A DNA stretch of 64,000 nucleotides from Mojavia pulchra JT2-VF2 (GTDB taxonomy: Bacteria; Cyanobacteriota; Cyanobacteriia; Cyanobacteriales; Nostocaceae). Location: positions 124,001-188,000 of the forward strand of contig JAHHHN010000006.1 in assembly GCA_019359325.1 (NCBI GenBank). Reading direction: 5' to 3'. The translations under genes were made by a program, and so were the position numbers. The notes beneath the pieces are model-generated. The model made no database searches. It saw only the letters and a program-made list of their open reading frames with translations, and was not told the DNA's origin. Below are positions 18,807 through 27,882 of this stretch, one piece after another (the stretch's first letter is position 1; each line of letters starts with the position of its first letter).

Positions 18807-20105
18807 TTGGTAAATACAACGATTAAAACTACAAAATCACAAGAGATCTTCGCTGCTGCCCAAAATCTCATGCCAGGGGGAGTGAGTTCCCCAGTCCGCG
18901 CCTTCAAATCCGTAGGTGGACAACCTATTGTTTTTGATCGTGTTAAAGGAGCGTATATTTGGGATGTAGATGGCAACAAATACATCGACTATGTAGGCAC
19001 TTGGGGACCTGCTATTTGCGGTCATGCCCATCCAGAAGTAATTGCAGCGCTGCATGAAGCATTAGAAAAAGGTACTAGTTTCGGCGCTCCCTCTGTACTG
19101 GAAAATGTCTTAGCAGAAATGGTCATCGATGCAGTTCCCAGCATCGAAATGGTACGATTTGTCAATTCTGGTACAGAAGCTTGTATGTCCGTGCTGCGGC
19201 TGATGCGGGCTTTCACCAACCGAGATAAAATCATCAAGTTTGAAGGGTGTTATCACGGTCACGCCGATATGTTCCTAGTAAAAGCTGGGTCTGGTGTTGC
19301 TACACTCGGCTTACCTGACTCCCCAGGAGTGCCTAAATCGGCAACTAACAATACTCTGACTGCGCCTTTCAATGATTTAGAAGCAGTCAAAGCTTTATTT
19401 GAAGAAAACCGTGATGAGATTGCTGGTGTGATTCTTGAGCCAGTTGTTGGCAATGCTGGGTTTATTCCTCCTGATGCTGGATTCCTTGAAGGTTTAAGGG
19501 AACTTACCCATGAGCATGGAGCATTATTAGTATTTGACGAAGTAATGACTGGCTTCCGCATCGCCTATGGTGGCGCTCAACAAAAGTTTGGCGTTACCCC
19601 CGATTTGACAACGTTGGGTAAGGTTATTGGTGGTGGGTTACCAGTAGGAGCCTATGGCGGTCGCCGGGATATTATGTCAATGGTTGCCCCTGCTGGCCCT
19701 GTTTATCAAGCAGGGACTCTTTCTGGCAATCCTCTAGCAATGACTGCTGGCATTAAGACCCTGGAATTGCTGCAAAAACCTGGTACTTACGAGTATCTTG
19801 ACCGAATTACTCAAAAACTAGCAGATGGCTTGCTGCAAGTTGCTCAAGAAACTGGTCACGCAGCTTGTGGTGGTCACATCAGTGCCATGTTTGGGTTATT
19901 CTTCACTTCTGGCCCAGTTCATAACTACGAAGATGCCAAAAATTCGGATACAGCCAAATTTGGACGCTTTCATCGCGGTATGCTAGAGCGCGGTGTTTAC
20001 CTAGCGCCATCTCAATTTGAAGCTGGATTTACTTCTTTTGCTCACACTGAGGAAGATATTGAACAGACTCTAGCAGTCGCAAGAGATGTGCTTTCTAGCC
20101 TGTAA
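18807..20105 (+). CDS. hemL: Glutamate-1-semialdehyde 2,1-aminomutase
   Basis: A 432-residue PLP enzyme that makes 5-aminolevulinate from glutamate-1-semialdehyde, the last step of the C5 route feeding heme, chlorophyll and bilins. It has the family start [20 protein letters not shown], the substrate loop [14 protein letters not shown], and the lysine that binds PLP in [10 protein letters not shown]. Length is normal. The start codon is TTG at 18807 ([10 protein letters not shown]), preceded by AGGAG; there is no ATG in a sensible place nearby. The gene is convergent with the metallothionein gene. Confidence 0.97.
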   Translation: MVNTTIKTTKSQEIFAAAQNLMPGGVSSPVRAFKSVGGQPIVFDRVKGAYIWDVDGNKYIDYVGTWGPAICGHAHPEVIAALHEALEKGTSFGAPSVLENVLAEMVIDAVPSIEMVRFVNSGTEACMSVLRLMRAFTNRDKIIKFEGCYHGHADMFLVKAGSGVATLGLPDSPGVPKSATNNTLTAPFNDLEAVKALFEENRDEIAGVILEPVVGNAGFIPPDAGFLEGLRELTHEHGALLVFDEVMTGFRIAYGGAQQKFGVTPDLTTLGKVIGGGLPVGAYGGRRDIMSMVAPAGPVYQAGTLSGNPLAMTAGIKTLELLQKPGTYEYLDRITQKLADGLLQVAQETGHAACGGHISAMFGLFFTSGPVHNYEDAKNSDTAKFGRFHRGMLERGVYLAPSQFEAGFTSFAHTEEDIEQTLAVARDVLSSL

Positions 20106-20112
20106 CTAAAAT

Positions 20113-20257
20113 AGTGCTGAGTGTTGAGGAGCCAGCGCGTTCGGTCGCCAGGCTTGTAGACACCCGTAGATACATTGATGATTGGCAAAGCTTTCTCGCA
20201 GAGTAGCGGCAAGCCGCAGGGTAGCAAGTGGCTCCTCAGCACTTACAACTCAGCACT
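20113..20257. repeat. Long imperfect hairpin between hemL and metallothionein
   Basis: AGTGCTGAG...GAGGAGCCA at 20113-20134 pairs with TGGCTCCTC...CTCAGCACT at 20229-20257, the right arm carrying 7 extra bases. The loop contains GGCAAGCCGCAGGGTAGC-type sequence seen repeatedly in Nostoc spacers. It fills the gap between convergent genes and may also act as a terminator. Confidence 0.6.
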
Positions 20258-20259
20258 AA

Positions 20260-20421
20260 TTAACAGCCACAGCCAGTGTGGCCACAGCCTGGGATAGTTT
20301 TATGACCTTCAGCACAGCCAGCAGAACAGTAGTATTTGCCGTCTTTATTAATGGCATCTTCAAGTGAAACGATACATAGGCAAGACTCACAGGCACACTT
20401 CATTTGGTTTACGGTTGCCAT
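20260..20421 (-). CDS. smtA: SmtA-type metallothionein
   Basis: A 53-residue protein with nine cysteines and two histidines: KCACESCLC near the N-terminus, YYCSAGCAEGH in the middle and GCGHTGCGC at the end. This spacing matches cyanobacterial SmtA, which binds zinc and other divalent metals in a four-metal cluster. The ATG at 20421 has the Shine-Dalgarno GGAG seven bases upstream. An SmtB-type inverted repeat lies 35 bases upstream. No smtB repressor gene is adjacent. Confidence 0.95.
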   Translation of the reverse strand: MATVNQMKCACESCLCIVSLEDAINKDGKYYCSAGCAEGHKTIPGCGHTGCGC

Positions 20422-20894
20422 AATTTTCTCCATTTCTTCGTAAGATTACTCTATGATATCTGAACAGATTTTCAGATATTAGTTAACATAATTTAGACCA
20501 ATATTTGGGATTCAGAGCCTAAAGGTTAGACAATACCGATCAATATTTCTGCCAAGGATGAAAATCTGCTATCAAAGCAAACTCAAACAAAGTTAATTTA
20601 CTTAAAATATGTAATTAATACTTAATGATAATGAAAATATAACTTAACACTTGCGACAAGTCATAAACAGATTAGCAAATATAAGTTAAAACATCCTCTA
20701 ATAACTACTTTTAAGCCTAAGTATAATTAAGGATAGTAAAATCGGCTTGACTTTACGTAAGCCCAGTGCAAACTTTAGGAAAACTTTAAAGCTTTTCCAG
20801 CAGAAATTACCTGGCACAATTCGATTCCGAATCACAATAATGATGTGAGAGTGTAACTCTACTCATTATTATTCGTGTAGCGAGTTGTCAATGC
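20422..20894. other. Spacer upstream of metallothionein and kinase
   Basis: About 470 bases between divergent genes. Contains the SmtB-like operator near its left end; the rest is A+T-rich with no gene visible. Confidence 0.5.
20456..20479 (-). promoter_or_regulatory. SmtB/ArsR-type operator
   Basis: A perfect 9-bp inverted repeat ATATCTGAA-N6-TTCAGATAT located 35 bases before the metallothionein ATG. SmtB-family repressors bind 12-2-12 repeats containing TGAA/TTCA half-sites upstream of smtA; the TGAACA...TTCAGATATT arrangement fits this. Zinc would be the inducer by analogy. Confidence 0.75.
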
Positions 20895-22514
20895 ATGAGC
20901 TACTGCTTAAATCCTACCTGTCCTCATCCAGAAAATTTGGCATATAGCCAAAGGTGTCAGTCTTGCGGTTCGCAACTACTTTTGAGCGATCGCTATCAGG
21001 TGCTTAAACCATTAGGTCAAGGTGGCTTTGGTGCAACTTTTTTAGCCTACGATCAGGCTTTACCAGGAGAACCAAGTTGCGTAATTAAGCAGCTACGTCC
21101 CTCCGCAACCGCACCGCACGTTTTGCAGATGGCGCGAGAACTCTTTGAGCGAGAAGCTAAAACTTTAGGTAAAATTGGCAATCATCCCCAAGTTCCAAGG
21201 CTGCTAGACTATTTTGAAGAGCATCAACAATTCTACTTAGTTCAGGAATATATTAGCGGTGCTACCTTGCAGCAGGAGATCCAACATAATGGCAACTTTA
21301 CTGAAACCGGAGTCAAGCAATTCTTAAGTGAAATTCTGCCGTTGCTGCAATACATTCATGAGCAAAAGGTGATTCACCGTGATATTAAACCAGCCAATTT
21401 AATTCGTCGCACTCAAGATGCGAGAATGGTGCTGATCGACTTTGGTGCAGTCAAAAATCAAGTTACTCAAGGTATAACGGGCCAATCAGAGCAAACAGCA
21501 TTAACTGCATATGCAATTGGTACTCCTGGTTTTGCGCCTCCAGAGCAAATGGCTATGCGTCCAGTATATGCCAGTGATATCTACGCTCTGGGGGTAACAT
21601 GTATTTATTTACTTACTGGTAAGTCTCCTAAAGATTTAGAATACAATCCCACAACTGGTGAAATGATATGGGAATCGCTTGTACAAGTGAGTGATCACTT
21701 GACAAGTGTGTTACGGAAAATGCTAGAGGTATCAGTCCGCAATCGCTACAAGTCAGCCCAAGAAGTACTCAGGGGCTTAGAAATGGAACCTTACCTAGAC
21801 AGTTTGGCTAAGGGAATGCTGACTAAATCAGATTTATGCGTTAAAGAACAAGCACATAATCATGTAGCAAATTCTGCTGTTTTATGTAATAACTCTCCTA
21901 GTAATTCTACTAGTGCAGGAGTAGCCCAGGTAGCAGCTGCAATTCGGGCTAGACGAGCTAAGTCAGTAGAAAGCGTTGGCTTGCAGGCAGGAGGAATGCG
22001 CCCAGGAGTTCTAATGGCAAAACCAACAATTTTGGATAGCAGCAACACTAGTAGTTTGCCAATTCAGAATTCTAAAGTTGTACGTAAGATAAATACTCAA
22101 GGTTTACTAACCGCCTATCTTAAGGGGAGACGAGATTTTGCTCTACACAATTTGAGTATGCTTAACCTGCAAGGTGCTGACTTATCAGGGACGAATTTCA
22201 ATTCCGCTCAATTGCAGAAAACCAACCTCCAGGGAGCTAATCTTCATAACAGTGACTTTGGAAGAGCTAGTCTCACTGATGCTAATCTCCGAGATGCTAA
22301 CTTGAGCAAAGCTTACCTCAATAATGCTGATTTAGAAGGAGCAGACCTGCGAGGAGCAGATCTCAGCAATGCTTATCTCAGTAATGCTAATCTCCGAGGA
22401 GCTAATCTGTGTGGAGCCAATCTCACTGGTGCCAAGATTTCTGATGAGCAGTTGGTACTAGCTAAGACCAATTGGATGACAGTGCGCCCTAATGGTAAAC
22501 GAGGGCTGCTGTGA
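20895..22514 (+). CDS. Ser/Thr protein kinase with zinc ribbon and pentapeptide repeats
   Basis: A 539-residue protein with three parts. A cysteine motif at residues 4-24 (CLNPTCP...RCQSCG) is followed by a complete Hanks-type kinase domain: glycine loop GQGGFG at 41-46, lysine 65 in CVIKQL, catalytic HRDIKPAN at 161-168, and IDFGAVK with the magnesium-binding D182. A C-terminal stretch of about twenty A(D/N)Lxx pentapeptide repeats (about 415-515) forms a right-handed quadrilateral helix. This is the SpkB-like arrangement; in that kinase the N-terminal cysteines are reported to be redox-relevant. It is soluble, without a membrane helix. An FHA protein gene lies 480 bases downstream on the same strand. 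Confidence 0.92.
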   Translation: MSYCLNPTCPHPENLAYSQRCQSCGSQLLLSDRYQVLKPLGQGGFGATFLAYDQALPGEPSCVIKQLRPSATAPHVLQMARELFEREAKTLGKIGNHPQVPRLLDYFEEHQQFYLVQEYISGATLQQEIQHNGNFTETGVKQFLSEILPLLQYIHEQKVIHRDIKPANLIRRTQDARMVLIDFGAVKNQVTQGITGQSEQTALTAYAIGTPGFAPPEQMAMRPVYASDIYALGVTCIYLLTGKSPKDLEYNPTTGEMIWESLVQVSDHLTSVLRKMLEVSVRNRYKSAQEVLRGLEMEPYLDSLAKGMLTKSDLCVKEQAHNHVANSAVLCNNSPSNSTSAGVAQVAAAIRARRAKSVESVGLQAGGMRPGVLMAKPTILDSSNTSSLPIQNSKVVRKINTQGLLTAYLKGRRDFALHNLSMLNLQGADLSGTNFNSAQLQKTNLQGANLHNSDFGRASLTDANLRDANLSKAYLNNADLEGADLRGADLSNAYLSNANLRGANLCGANLTGAKISDEQLVLAKTNWMTVRPNGKRGLL

Positions 22515-22996
22515 TTGAAATGTCGAGATTTAGGTGGGATTGTTAGATTCAGCTAATTCACTATTGTAAATTTAATAATAAAAAATATTTTAATTATTAA
22601 GGCGCTATCTAGGCAGTAAGAGATGAGTATCCTGAATACTTAAAGCTAAAAACGCTGTATCTAAATTATCGGTTTAATGCTGTGGTAATTATGCTTAGTA
22701 TGAGCGTAACTGCTTAATATTAAATTTCGCTGGTAGATAGCGAAGCAATACCTTGTTTTTGACGATTTTTAGATAGTAAAATTTTAATAATTTCTCTGTT
22801 ACATTTATAAAAAAATAATTTACAATAAAACATAAAGCAATACTTTTTTATAAAATTTTTCATGACATTTATGACGGCTAAGGCTTGGAAAACTTTCAAT
22901 TAAAAGGTTAACAAATCAATGCTCTTCAGCAGATCAACTGTGTACGTAGTAGTAGCAAGTAAATTATTTCTAATAGTAAGCTAATAAAAAATAATA
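22515..22996. other. Spacer between kinase and FHA gene
   Basis: About 480 A+T-rich bases with no gene, hairpin of note or repeat. Probably carries the FHA gene promoter. Confidence 0.45.
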
Positions 22997-23761
22997 ATGA
23001 CCGAAAACAGCAAGTCACATTTTTTAGCAGTAAAAGGCTTATCTATGATGACTGAGTTGCAAGAGAAGGAACTAGAGAGGCGATTAAGTTTATTTCAAGT
23101 ATTCCTCAAGTTGTATGAACAACATAGCAGCCTTCTAGATGATATTCTCCAGTTAGAAAACCTAACTCAGACATCTTTTACAGGAGTGAAGCCGTATTAT
23201 TTACAGGGTGTAGTAGATGGTTCTTGTGTTTATGTAGTTACTAATTTGTGTGAAAACAAAACACAAAGTTTACAACAGCCACAGCAAATCTGGACAATAG
23301 GCCGGGATTGTAGTAGTGGCATATATGTTGCTGATAAATATTTGTCTCCTCGCCACGCTGCTATTCAATATATTAATAATCAAGGCTTCTACTTAATAGA
23401 CTTTAACAGTACCAATGGTTCATTTGTGAATGGTGAACCGATTTATCAGGCAATCAAGCTTAATGATGGCGATCGTATTCGATTAGGCAATCTAACTTTT
23501 GATTTTTTTGTTAATCATACGTGCCGTGCCTTGCCGACTGTGGCAATAGAGTTGCTGATGCAGCTTGTACCTGGAATAGACTCCAATTTAGAAAAAATAA
23601 TTAGTAAATCAAATGATACACAAAAGTATTTATTTGAAAACCCAAACGATGCTCTACACATTGCTAGAGACTCAATTTTAATTGACAAATATATACACCA
23701 ACATAATACTTTTAGTGCAGAAGAAAAGTCAGAAATTTTAGACCGCTTTTTTAGCAGATAA
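22997..23761 (+). CDS. FHA-domain protein
   Basis: A 254-residue protein. An N-terminal helical part (LERRLSLFQVFLKLYEQHSS) precedes a clear FHA domain at about residues 95-165: WTIGRDCSSGIYV, SPRHAAIQ and the STNGSFVNGE loop, which hold the phosphothreonine-binding arginine, serine and asparagine. The C-terminal 80 residues are helical and polar. FHA domains bind phosphothreonine, so this is a plausible reader of Hanks-type kinase output; the neighbouring kinase is an obvious candidate, although the genes are 480 bases apart. No catalytic domain is visible. Confidence 0.88.
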   Translation: MTENSKSHFLAVKGLSMMTELQEKELERRLSLFQVFLKLYEQHSSLLDDILQLENLTQTSFTGVKPYYLQGVVDGSCVYVVTNLCENKTQSLQQPQQIWTIGRDCSSGIYVADKYLSPRHAAIQYINNQGFYLIDFNSTNGSFVNGEPIYQAIKLNDGDRIRLGNLTFDFFVNHTCRALPTVAIELLMQLVPGIDSNLEKIISKSNDTQKYLFENPNDALHIARDSILIDKYIHQHNTFSAEEKSEILDRFFSR

Positions 23762-23954
23762 ACGCTTTCCAAACTAATCAAAAAAAATTTACCCTACATA
23801 TTGGTAGAGTAAATTAGTTGCATAACCTATATATTTGAATTCAGTCGTTGTATCTGAAGTGCCATAATGCAACTAATAATTTATGATCAATAGTGCAAGA
23901 TGGCAGAAGAAACATTGCTTCTATAATCGGCTTTTCAAGATTTTTAACCTAATA

Positions 23955-24065
23955 AATACAGTTCAGTTAGTGGTTTTCAGTTCTCAGATAAGCCCGCAGG
24001 AACTAATGCCTGGGGCTATCTTAACAAACCGACGGGGTGACGGTTACCATTAACTGAACTGTATT
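23955..24065 (-). repeat. Multi-stem inverted-repeat element downstream of recA
   Basis: A perfect 15-bp outer stem (23955-23969 with 24051-24065), extendable to about 20 with one G-T pair. It encloses two internal hairpins: 23990-24016 (9 bp with a single bulge, AGCCC/GGGCT and CAGG/CCTG) and 24027-24045 (AACCG/CGGTT). It begins 23 bases after the recA stop codon. It could be the recA 3' hairpin, a small RNA or a MITE. The rest of 23762-24087 is spacer. Confidence 0.6.
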
Positions 24066-24087
24066 GGCTTATCGAACTCTCTAACTA

Positions 24088-25158
24088 CTATTCTTCTTCT
24101 AATTCGACTTCTTCCTCTTCGTCGCTAACCTTCGTTACAGAGTTAGCAGAAACAACAGCCCCTTTGTCTAGCTTTTCACGTACTAGCTGCTTAATTTGTG
24201 CAGCAAATTCCGGCTTTTCTTCTAAATATTTGATGGCGTTGTCTCGACCTTGGGAGATATTATCGCCGTTGTAGCTATACCAAGCACCTTTACGGATCAG
24301 AATGCCAGTTTCTTCTGCTAGGTCAACAAGACAACCTAAAGTAGAAACTCCTTTACCAAAAATAATGTCAAATTCGGCAACTCTAAAGGGCGGTGCTACT
24401 TTATTTTTGGCAACTTTGACTTTGACACGGTTACCAAATTCATCTGTACCTTTCTTCAAGGTTTGAATCCGGCGAATGTCTAAGCGCACTGAAGCATAAA
24501 ACTTTAAGGCGTTACCGCCAGTGGTGGTTTCTGGGCTACCATAGGTAACACCAATTTTTTGCCGCAGTTGGTTAATAAAGATGACTGTGCATCCAGATTT
24601 ACCAATGTTACCAGTTATTTTACGTAGAGCTTGGCTCATTAACCTTGCCTGAAGACCAACGTGAGCATCGCCCATATCGCCTTCAATTTCGGCCCGAGGA
24701 ACTAGTGCTGCCACGGAGTCAATAACTACAATGTCAACTGCGGCAGACCGGACGAGCTGATCGACAATTTCTAAAGCGGCTTCCCCTGTGTCAGGCTGCG
24801 AAACCAACAAATTTTCGATATCAACACCCAAAGCTCCAGCATAAGTGGGATCAAGGGCGTGTTCAGCATCAACAAAGGCAGCAATACCACCTTCATTTTG
24901 CACTTCGGCGATCGCGTGTAGTGCTACTGTCGTTTTACCGGAACTTTCCGGGCCATAAATCTCGATTACCCGTCCTTTGGGTAAACCGCCACCCAATGCT
25001 AGATCCAGGGTGAGTGCCCCAGTAGAAATCGTCTCCACCCGCATCCGGGTAGCATCGCCTAGGCGCATGATTGCTCCCTTACCGAAGCTACGCTCAATCT
25101 GGTTGAGTACAATATTCAGCGCTTTTTGCTTGCCAGAAGTATCGGTGTTGATAGCCAT
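24088..25158 (-). CDS. recA: Recombinase RecA
   Basis: A 356-residue RecA with Walker A GPESSGKT at 69-76, Walker [13 protein letters not shown], the L2-loop region [19 protein letters not shown], and an acidic C-terminus ([10 protein letters not shown]). It drives homologous pairing and triggers LexA self-cleavage. The ATG at 25158 gives the usual [15 protein letters not shown] opening. A LexA-like box lies 53-66 bases upstream and a structured inverted repeat lies 23 bases downstream. It is divergent from xseAB. Confidence 0.98.
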   Translation of the reverse strand: MAINTDTSGKQKALNIVLNQIERSFGKGAIMRLGDATRMRVETISTGALTLDLALGGGLPKGRVIEIYGPESSGKTTVALHAIAEVQNEGGIAAFVDAEHALDPTYAGALGVDIENLLVSQPDTGEAALEIVDQLVRSAAVDIVVIDSVAALVPRAEIEGDMGDAHVGLQARLMSQALRKITGNIGKSGCTVIFINQLRQKIGVTYGSPETTTGGNALKFYASVRLDIRRIQTLKKGTDEFGNRVKVKVAKNKVAPPFRVAEFDIIFGKGVSTLGCLVDLAEETGILIRKGAWYSYNGDNISQGRDNAIKYLEEKPEFAAQIKQLVREKLDKGAVVSANSVTKVSDEEEEVELEEE

Positions 25159-25679
25159 TCCTGCCTCTGAAATAGATGAATTTAAGGAGTGTTGGGATTG
25201 GAGCTTGAGTAGAACAGATATACTATTTTAGCCAGAAAATTCTGGAATAGGGCTTTTTAGACAAACAAGTGTGACAAGATCGTAACCTGATCTCTACTTG
25301 ATTTAGATAGCCTCTCTAAGTAAGGTGAGATTTTGTAGCGCGCAAAAGGCAAACCAATACGCTTTGATGCCGATAAAATTTTATTATAGGGCGCAGGGTG
25401 GTTACGATTACCAATTAGCGATCGCTGAGGTTTTGTCTGGCAGTTTCTTACCGAACCTGCTTTTGTCCTCGTCGTTTATATATAATGCAAAATTTGCGTA
25501 AATATTCCAGCAAGAAGAAATTGTATATCTGACGAGTTGTCTCTATTATACCAAATTTATTTGCGTACATTAGGCTGATTGCCACGCTATCAACAGATCC
25601 GTCAAATACAGGGATTTGCTAGGATTTGGATAGACTTTAAGCTACTGTATCCAGTCTTTGTCCCATTTGAGCATCTTTG
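25159..25679. other. recA-xseA divergent spacer
   Basis: About 520 bases carrying the recA and xseA promoters, HIP1 sites and the LexA-like box. No gene is visible. Confidence 0.5.
25211..25224 (-). promoter_or_regulatory. LexA-like box upstream of recA
   Basis: On the minus strand the sequence is AGTATATCTGTTCT, one mismatch from the cyanobacterial LexA consensus RGTACNNNDGTWCB (T instead of C at position 5). It lies 53-66 bases before the recA start. Such a box would give SOS-type control. The site is called from a remembered consensus and one mismatch, so certainty is limited. Confidence 0.5.
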
Positions 25680-26912
25680 ATGACTTCTGATTTTGCTAAA
25701 TTTTTAATTCCCGATACCGCACTTTCTGTAGCTGGGTTAACCGATTACATCCGCTTGCTTTTAGAACAAGATGAGCAACTGCGGCAAGTTTGGGTGACTG
25801 GAGAAGTTTCCAGCGCTAATCATCATCGCAGTGGGTTATTTTTCACACTGCAAGATCCGGATGGAACCGCAGGAATTAAGTGTGTGGCGTGGAATAGTCA
25901 ATTGACAAAACTCGCACAGCTACCTATTCCTGGCGAGCAGTTAATTATTTTGGGTAGCATGAGAGTTTATCCTCAAAGGGGAGAATATCAGCTATCAGTG
26001 TGGCAGGCTTTGCCAGCTGGTGTGGGTTTACAGGCGCTGCGTTATCAACAGTTGCGAAACCGCTTGCTATCTGAGGGATTATTTGATCTCGAAAGAAAGC
26101 GATCGCTTCCTTTCCATCCTCAAACTATCGCCGTTGTCACTTCACCAACTGCGGCGGCCTGGGGTGATATTCAAAAAACTCTCAAACAACGATATCCTGG
26201 TTTACACGTTTTATTTTCTCCCGCTACAGTGCAGGGTGAGCAAGCGCCAGAATCGATAGTTAAAGCAATTGAGCGAGTAGAACGAGATGGTCGTGCAGAG
26301 GTGCTAATTTTAACACGGGGAGGAGGCGCGGTAGAGGAACTGGCTTGTTTTAATGATGAACGAGTAGTGCGATCGCTTGCTAATTGTTCAATACCAGTAA
26401 TTACTGGCATTGGTCATCAAAGAGATGAATCTTTAGCAGATTTAGTTGCAGATGCATGTGTGCATACTCCTACTGCTGCGGCAGAAATGGTTGTACCATC
26501 ACTCTGGGAGCTATATACTCAACATCGGCAGCGAGTGACTGCTTTACATGAGGCGGTGGCTTACTCTTGCGAAACTGCTGCAAACCAACTGCAAGTATTG
26601 CAAAATCGCTTGCGGCGTTTACGGTTAGATCGGCAAGTGCAACAAGAAATGCAAAAGCTAACTTGGAAGCGCCAACAACTAATGCAAGTAACAACAAGGC
26701 GATCGCAACAAGCAAACCAACATCTAGAAATGTTACGGCAAAAGTTAGCAACTCTTGATCCAAAGGCTGTGTTACAGCGTGGTTATGCTGTGGTTAGACA
26801 AGAAAATGGTGCGATCGCTCGTTCTGCTACGGAGTTAGCTGTAGGCGAGAAATTGGTGATTCAGTTGGGTCAAGGGGAAGTTAAAGTGAAAGTCATGGAA
26901 GTGAAAGATTAA
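25680..26912 (+). CDS. xseA: Exodeoxyribonuclease VII large subunit
   Basis: A 410-residue XseA. The N-terminal OB-fold (about 10-110) has VWVTGEVSSANHHRSGLFFT. The central nuclease domain has AVVTSPTAAAWGDIQKTLKQR, LTRGGGAVEEL and ITGIGHQRDESLADLVAD, all family hallmarks, and the C-terminus has long coiled-coil helices followed by VLQRGYAVVRQ. With XseB it digests single-stranded DNA from both ends into oligonucleotides. The start is the ATG at 25680; a TTG directly before it is in frame but unneeded. It is followed by xseB with a 27-base gap. Confidence 0.96.
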   Translation: MTSDFAKFLIPDTALSVAGLTDYIRLLLEQDEQLRQVWVTGEVSSANHHRSGLFFTLQDPDGTAGIKCVAWNSQLTKLAQLPIPGEQLIILGSMRVYPQRGEYQLSVWQALPAGVGLQALRYQQLRNRLLSEGLFDLERKRSLPFHPQTIAVVTSPTAAAWGDIQKTLKQRYPGLHVLFSPATVQGEQAPESIVKAIERVERDGRAEVLILTRGGGAVEELACFNDERVVRSLANCSIPVITGIGHQRDESLADLVADACVHTPTAAAEMVVPSLWELYTQHRQRVTALHEAVAYSCETAANQLQVLQNRLRRLRLDRQVQQEMQKLTWKRQQLMQVTTRRSQQANQHLEMLRQKLATLDPKAVLQRGYAVVRQENGAIARSATELAVGEKLVIQLGQGEVKVKVMEVKD

Positions 26913-26939
26913 TAAACCGCCAAGGACGTCAAGATTTGA

Positions 26940-27173
26940 ATGGTTAAACGTAAGAATTCTTCTAGTTCTGACTCAATGGAAGGCTGGAATTATGAAGCAA
27001 AGGTTGTGGAAATAGAGGGAATTATCGCTCGCATCGAAGCGGGTGAGTTGGAATTGGAAGAGGTATTTGATAAATTTGCTAAGGCTGTTGAATATTTGCG
27101 CCAGTGCGAAAGTTTCTTGCAGCAGCGACAGCAACAAGTGGATTTGTTAATTGAAACTTTGAGTGATGATTGA
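26940..27173 (+). CDS. xseB: Exodeoxyribonuclease VII small subunit
   Basis: A 77-residue helical protein with the XseB pattern: [39 protein letters not shown] and [10 protein letters not shown]. These two helices dock on the XseA coiled coil. It lies 27 bases after xseA and is surely co-transcribed. The extra charged N-terminus (about 15 residues) is normal in cyanobacteria. Confidence 0.95.
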   Translation: MVKRKNSSSSDSMEGWNYEAKVVEIEGIIARIEAGELELEEVFDKFAKAVEYLRQCESFLQQRQQQVDLLIETLSDD

Positions 27174-27196
27174 AAGTTAAAAATTGCTATTTAAGA

Positions 27197-27862
27197 TTAT
27201 GGTATAAAACCAAAATCTCTTCTTAAAATATTCTTAGCTTCGGTGATCGTCTTGACCTGACGCTGTGTCAGTTTTTTACTAATATCTTCATAAACTTCAA
27301 ATCCATTTTTTTTTCTATGGTACAGAATTGCTACTGGAAAAGGTTTAGGTGTTCTTAGAGGTAAATTTCGAGAGCTAGGAAAATCGCTAGTCATGTAACT
27401 ACCAATGAGAAGAATGCCATCTTCATCAGGCCCATCAAAATCTAGTTCTAGAAAAGATACAGCTTTCAACGCTAAGAAGTTCCAAGGTTGAACTTGTTGG
27501 GATTGAGGTAAAGTATAGAGTACTCGTTTATTCTTGACTAGATATAAAGAAAGCTTGGCTTTTTTGGAACCTTGTGGGAATTCTTGTATTGGTACGAATA
27601 GACAGGAACCAAAATCTGGTAAATTAATTCGGAATGCATGTTTAACAAGTATATTCCGGCGAGGTAATACTTGTTTAACTTGGCTGATTTCCTCTGATGT
27701 AATACGAGTTGGGCGGAGTTGTTTTGTCTGTGTTTCAATAATGGGATTTTTAGGGGAGTCAGCAGCAGTGGGGCCAATTGCTAGCAAAGTAGTCAGGGAT
27801 GCTATGCTGATGGCAAATACACATCTTTTAGCGCCAAGAAGCTTGTAGGTTTGATGATTCAT
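27197..27862 (-). CDS. Secreted protein of unknown function
   Basis: A 221-residue protein with a signal peptide (basic start then a hydrophobic core around CVFAISIASLTTLLAIG, probable cut near TAAD). The mature part has one cysteine, no motif I recognise, and beta-rich segments such as NFLALKAVSFLELDFDG. It lies 20 bases after the histidine kinase gene on the same strand and may be co-transcribed with it, which would suit a periplasmic accessory of the sensor. That link is positional only. It is convergent with xseB. Confidence 0.75.
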   Translation of the reverse strand: MNHQTYKLLGAKRCVFAISIASLTTLLAIGPTAADSPKNPIIETQTKQLRPTRITSEEISQVKQVLPRRNILVKHAFRINLPDFGSCLFVPIQEFPQGSKKAKLSLYLVKNKRVLYTLPQSQQVQPWNFLALKAVSFLELDFDGPDEDGILLIGSYMTSDFPSSRNLPLRTPKPFPVAILYHRKKNGFEVYEDISKKLTQRQVKTITEAKNILRRDFGFIP

Positions 27863-27882
27863 AATTTTAATTTATTAACATA

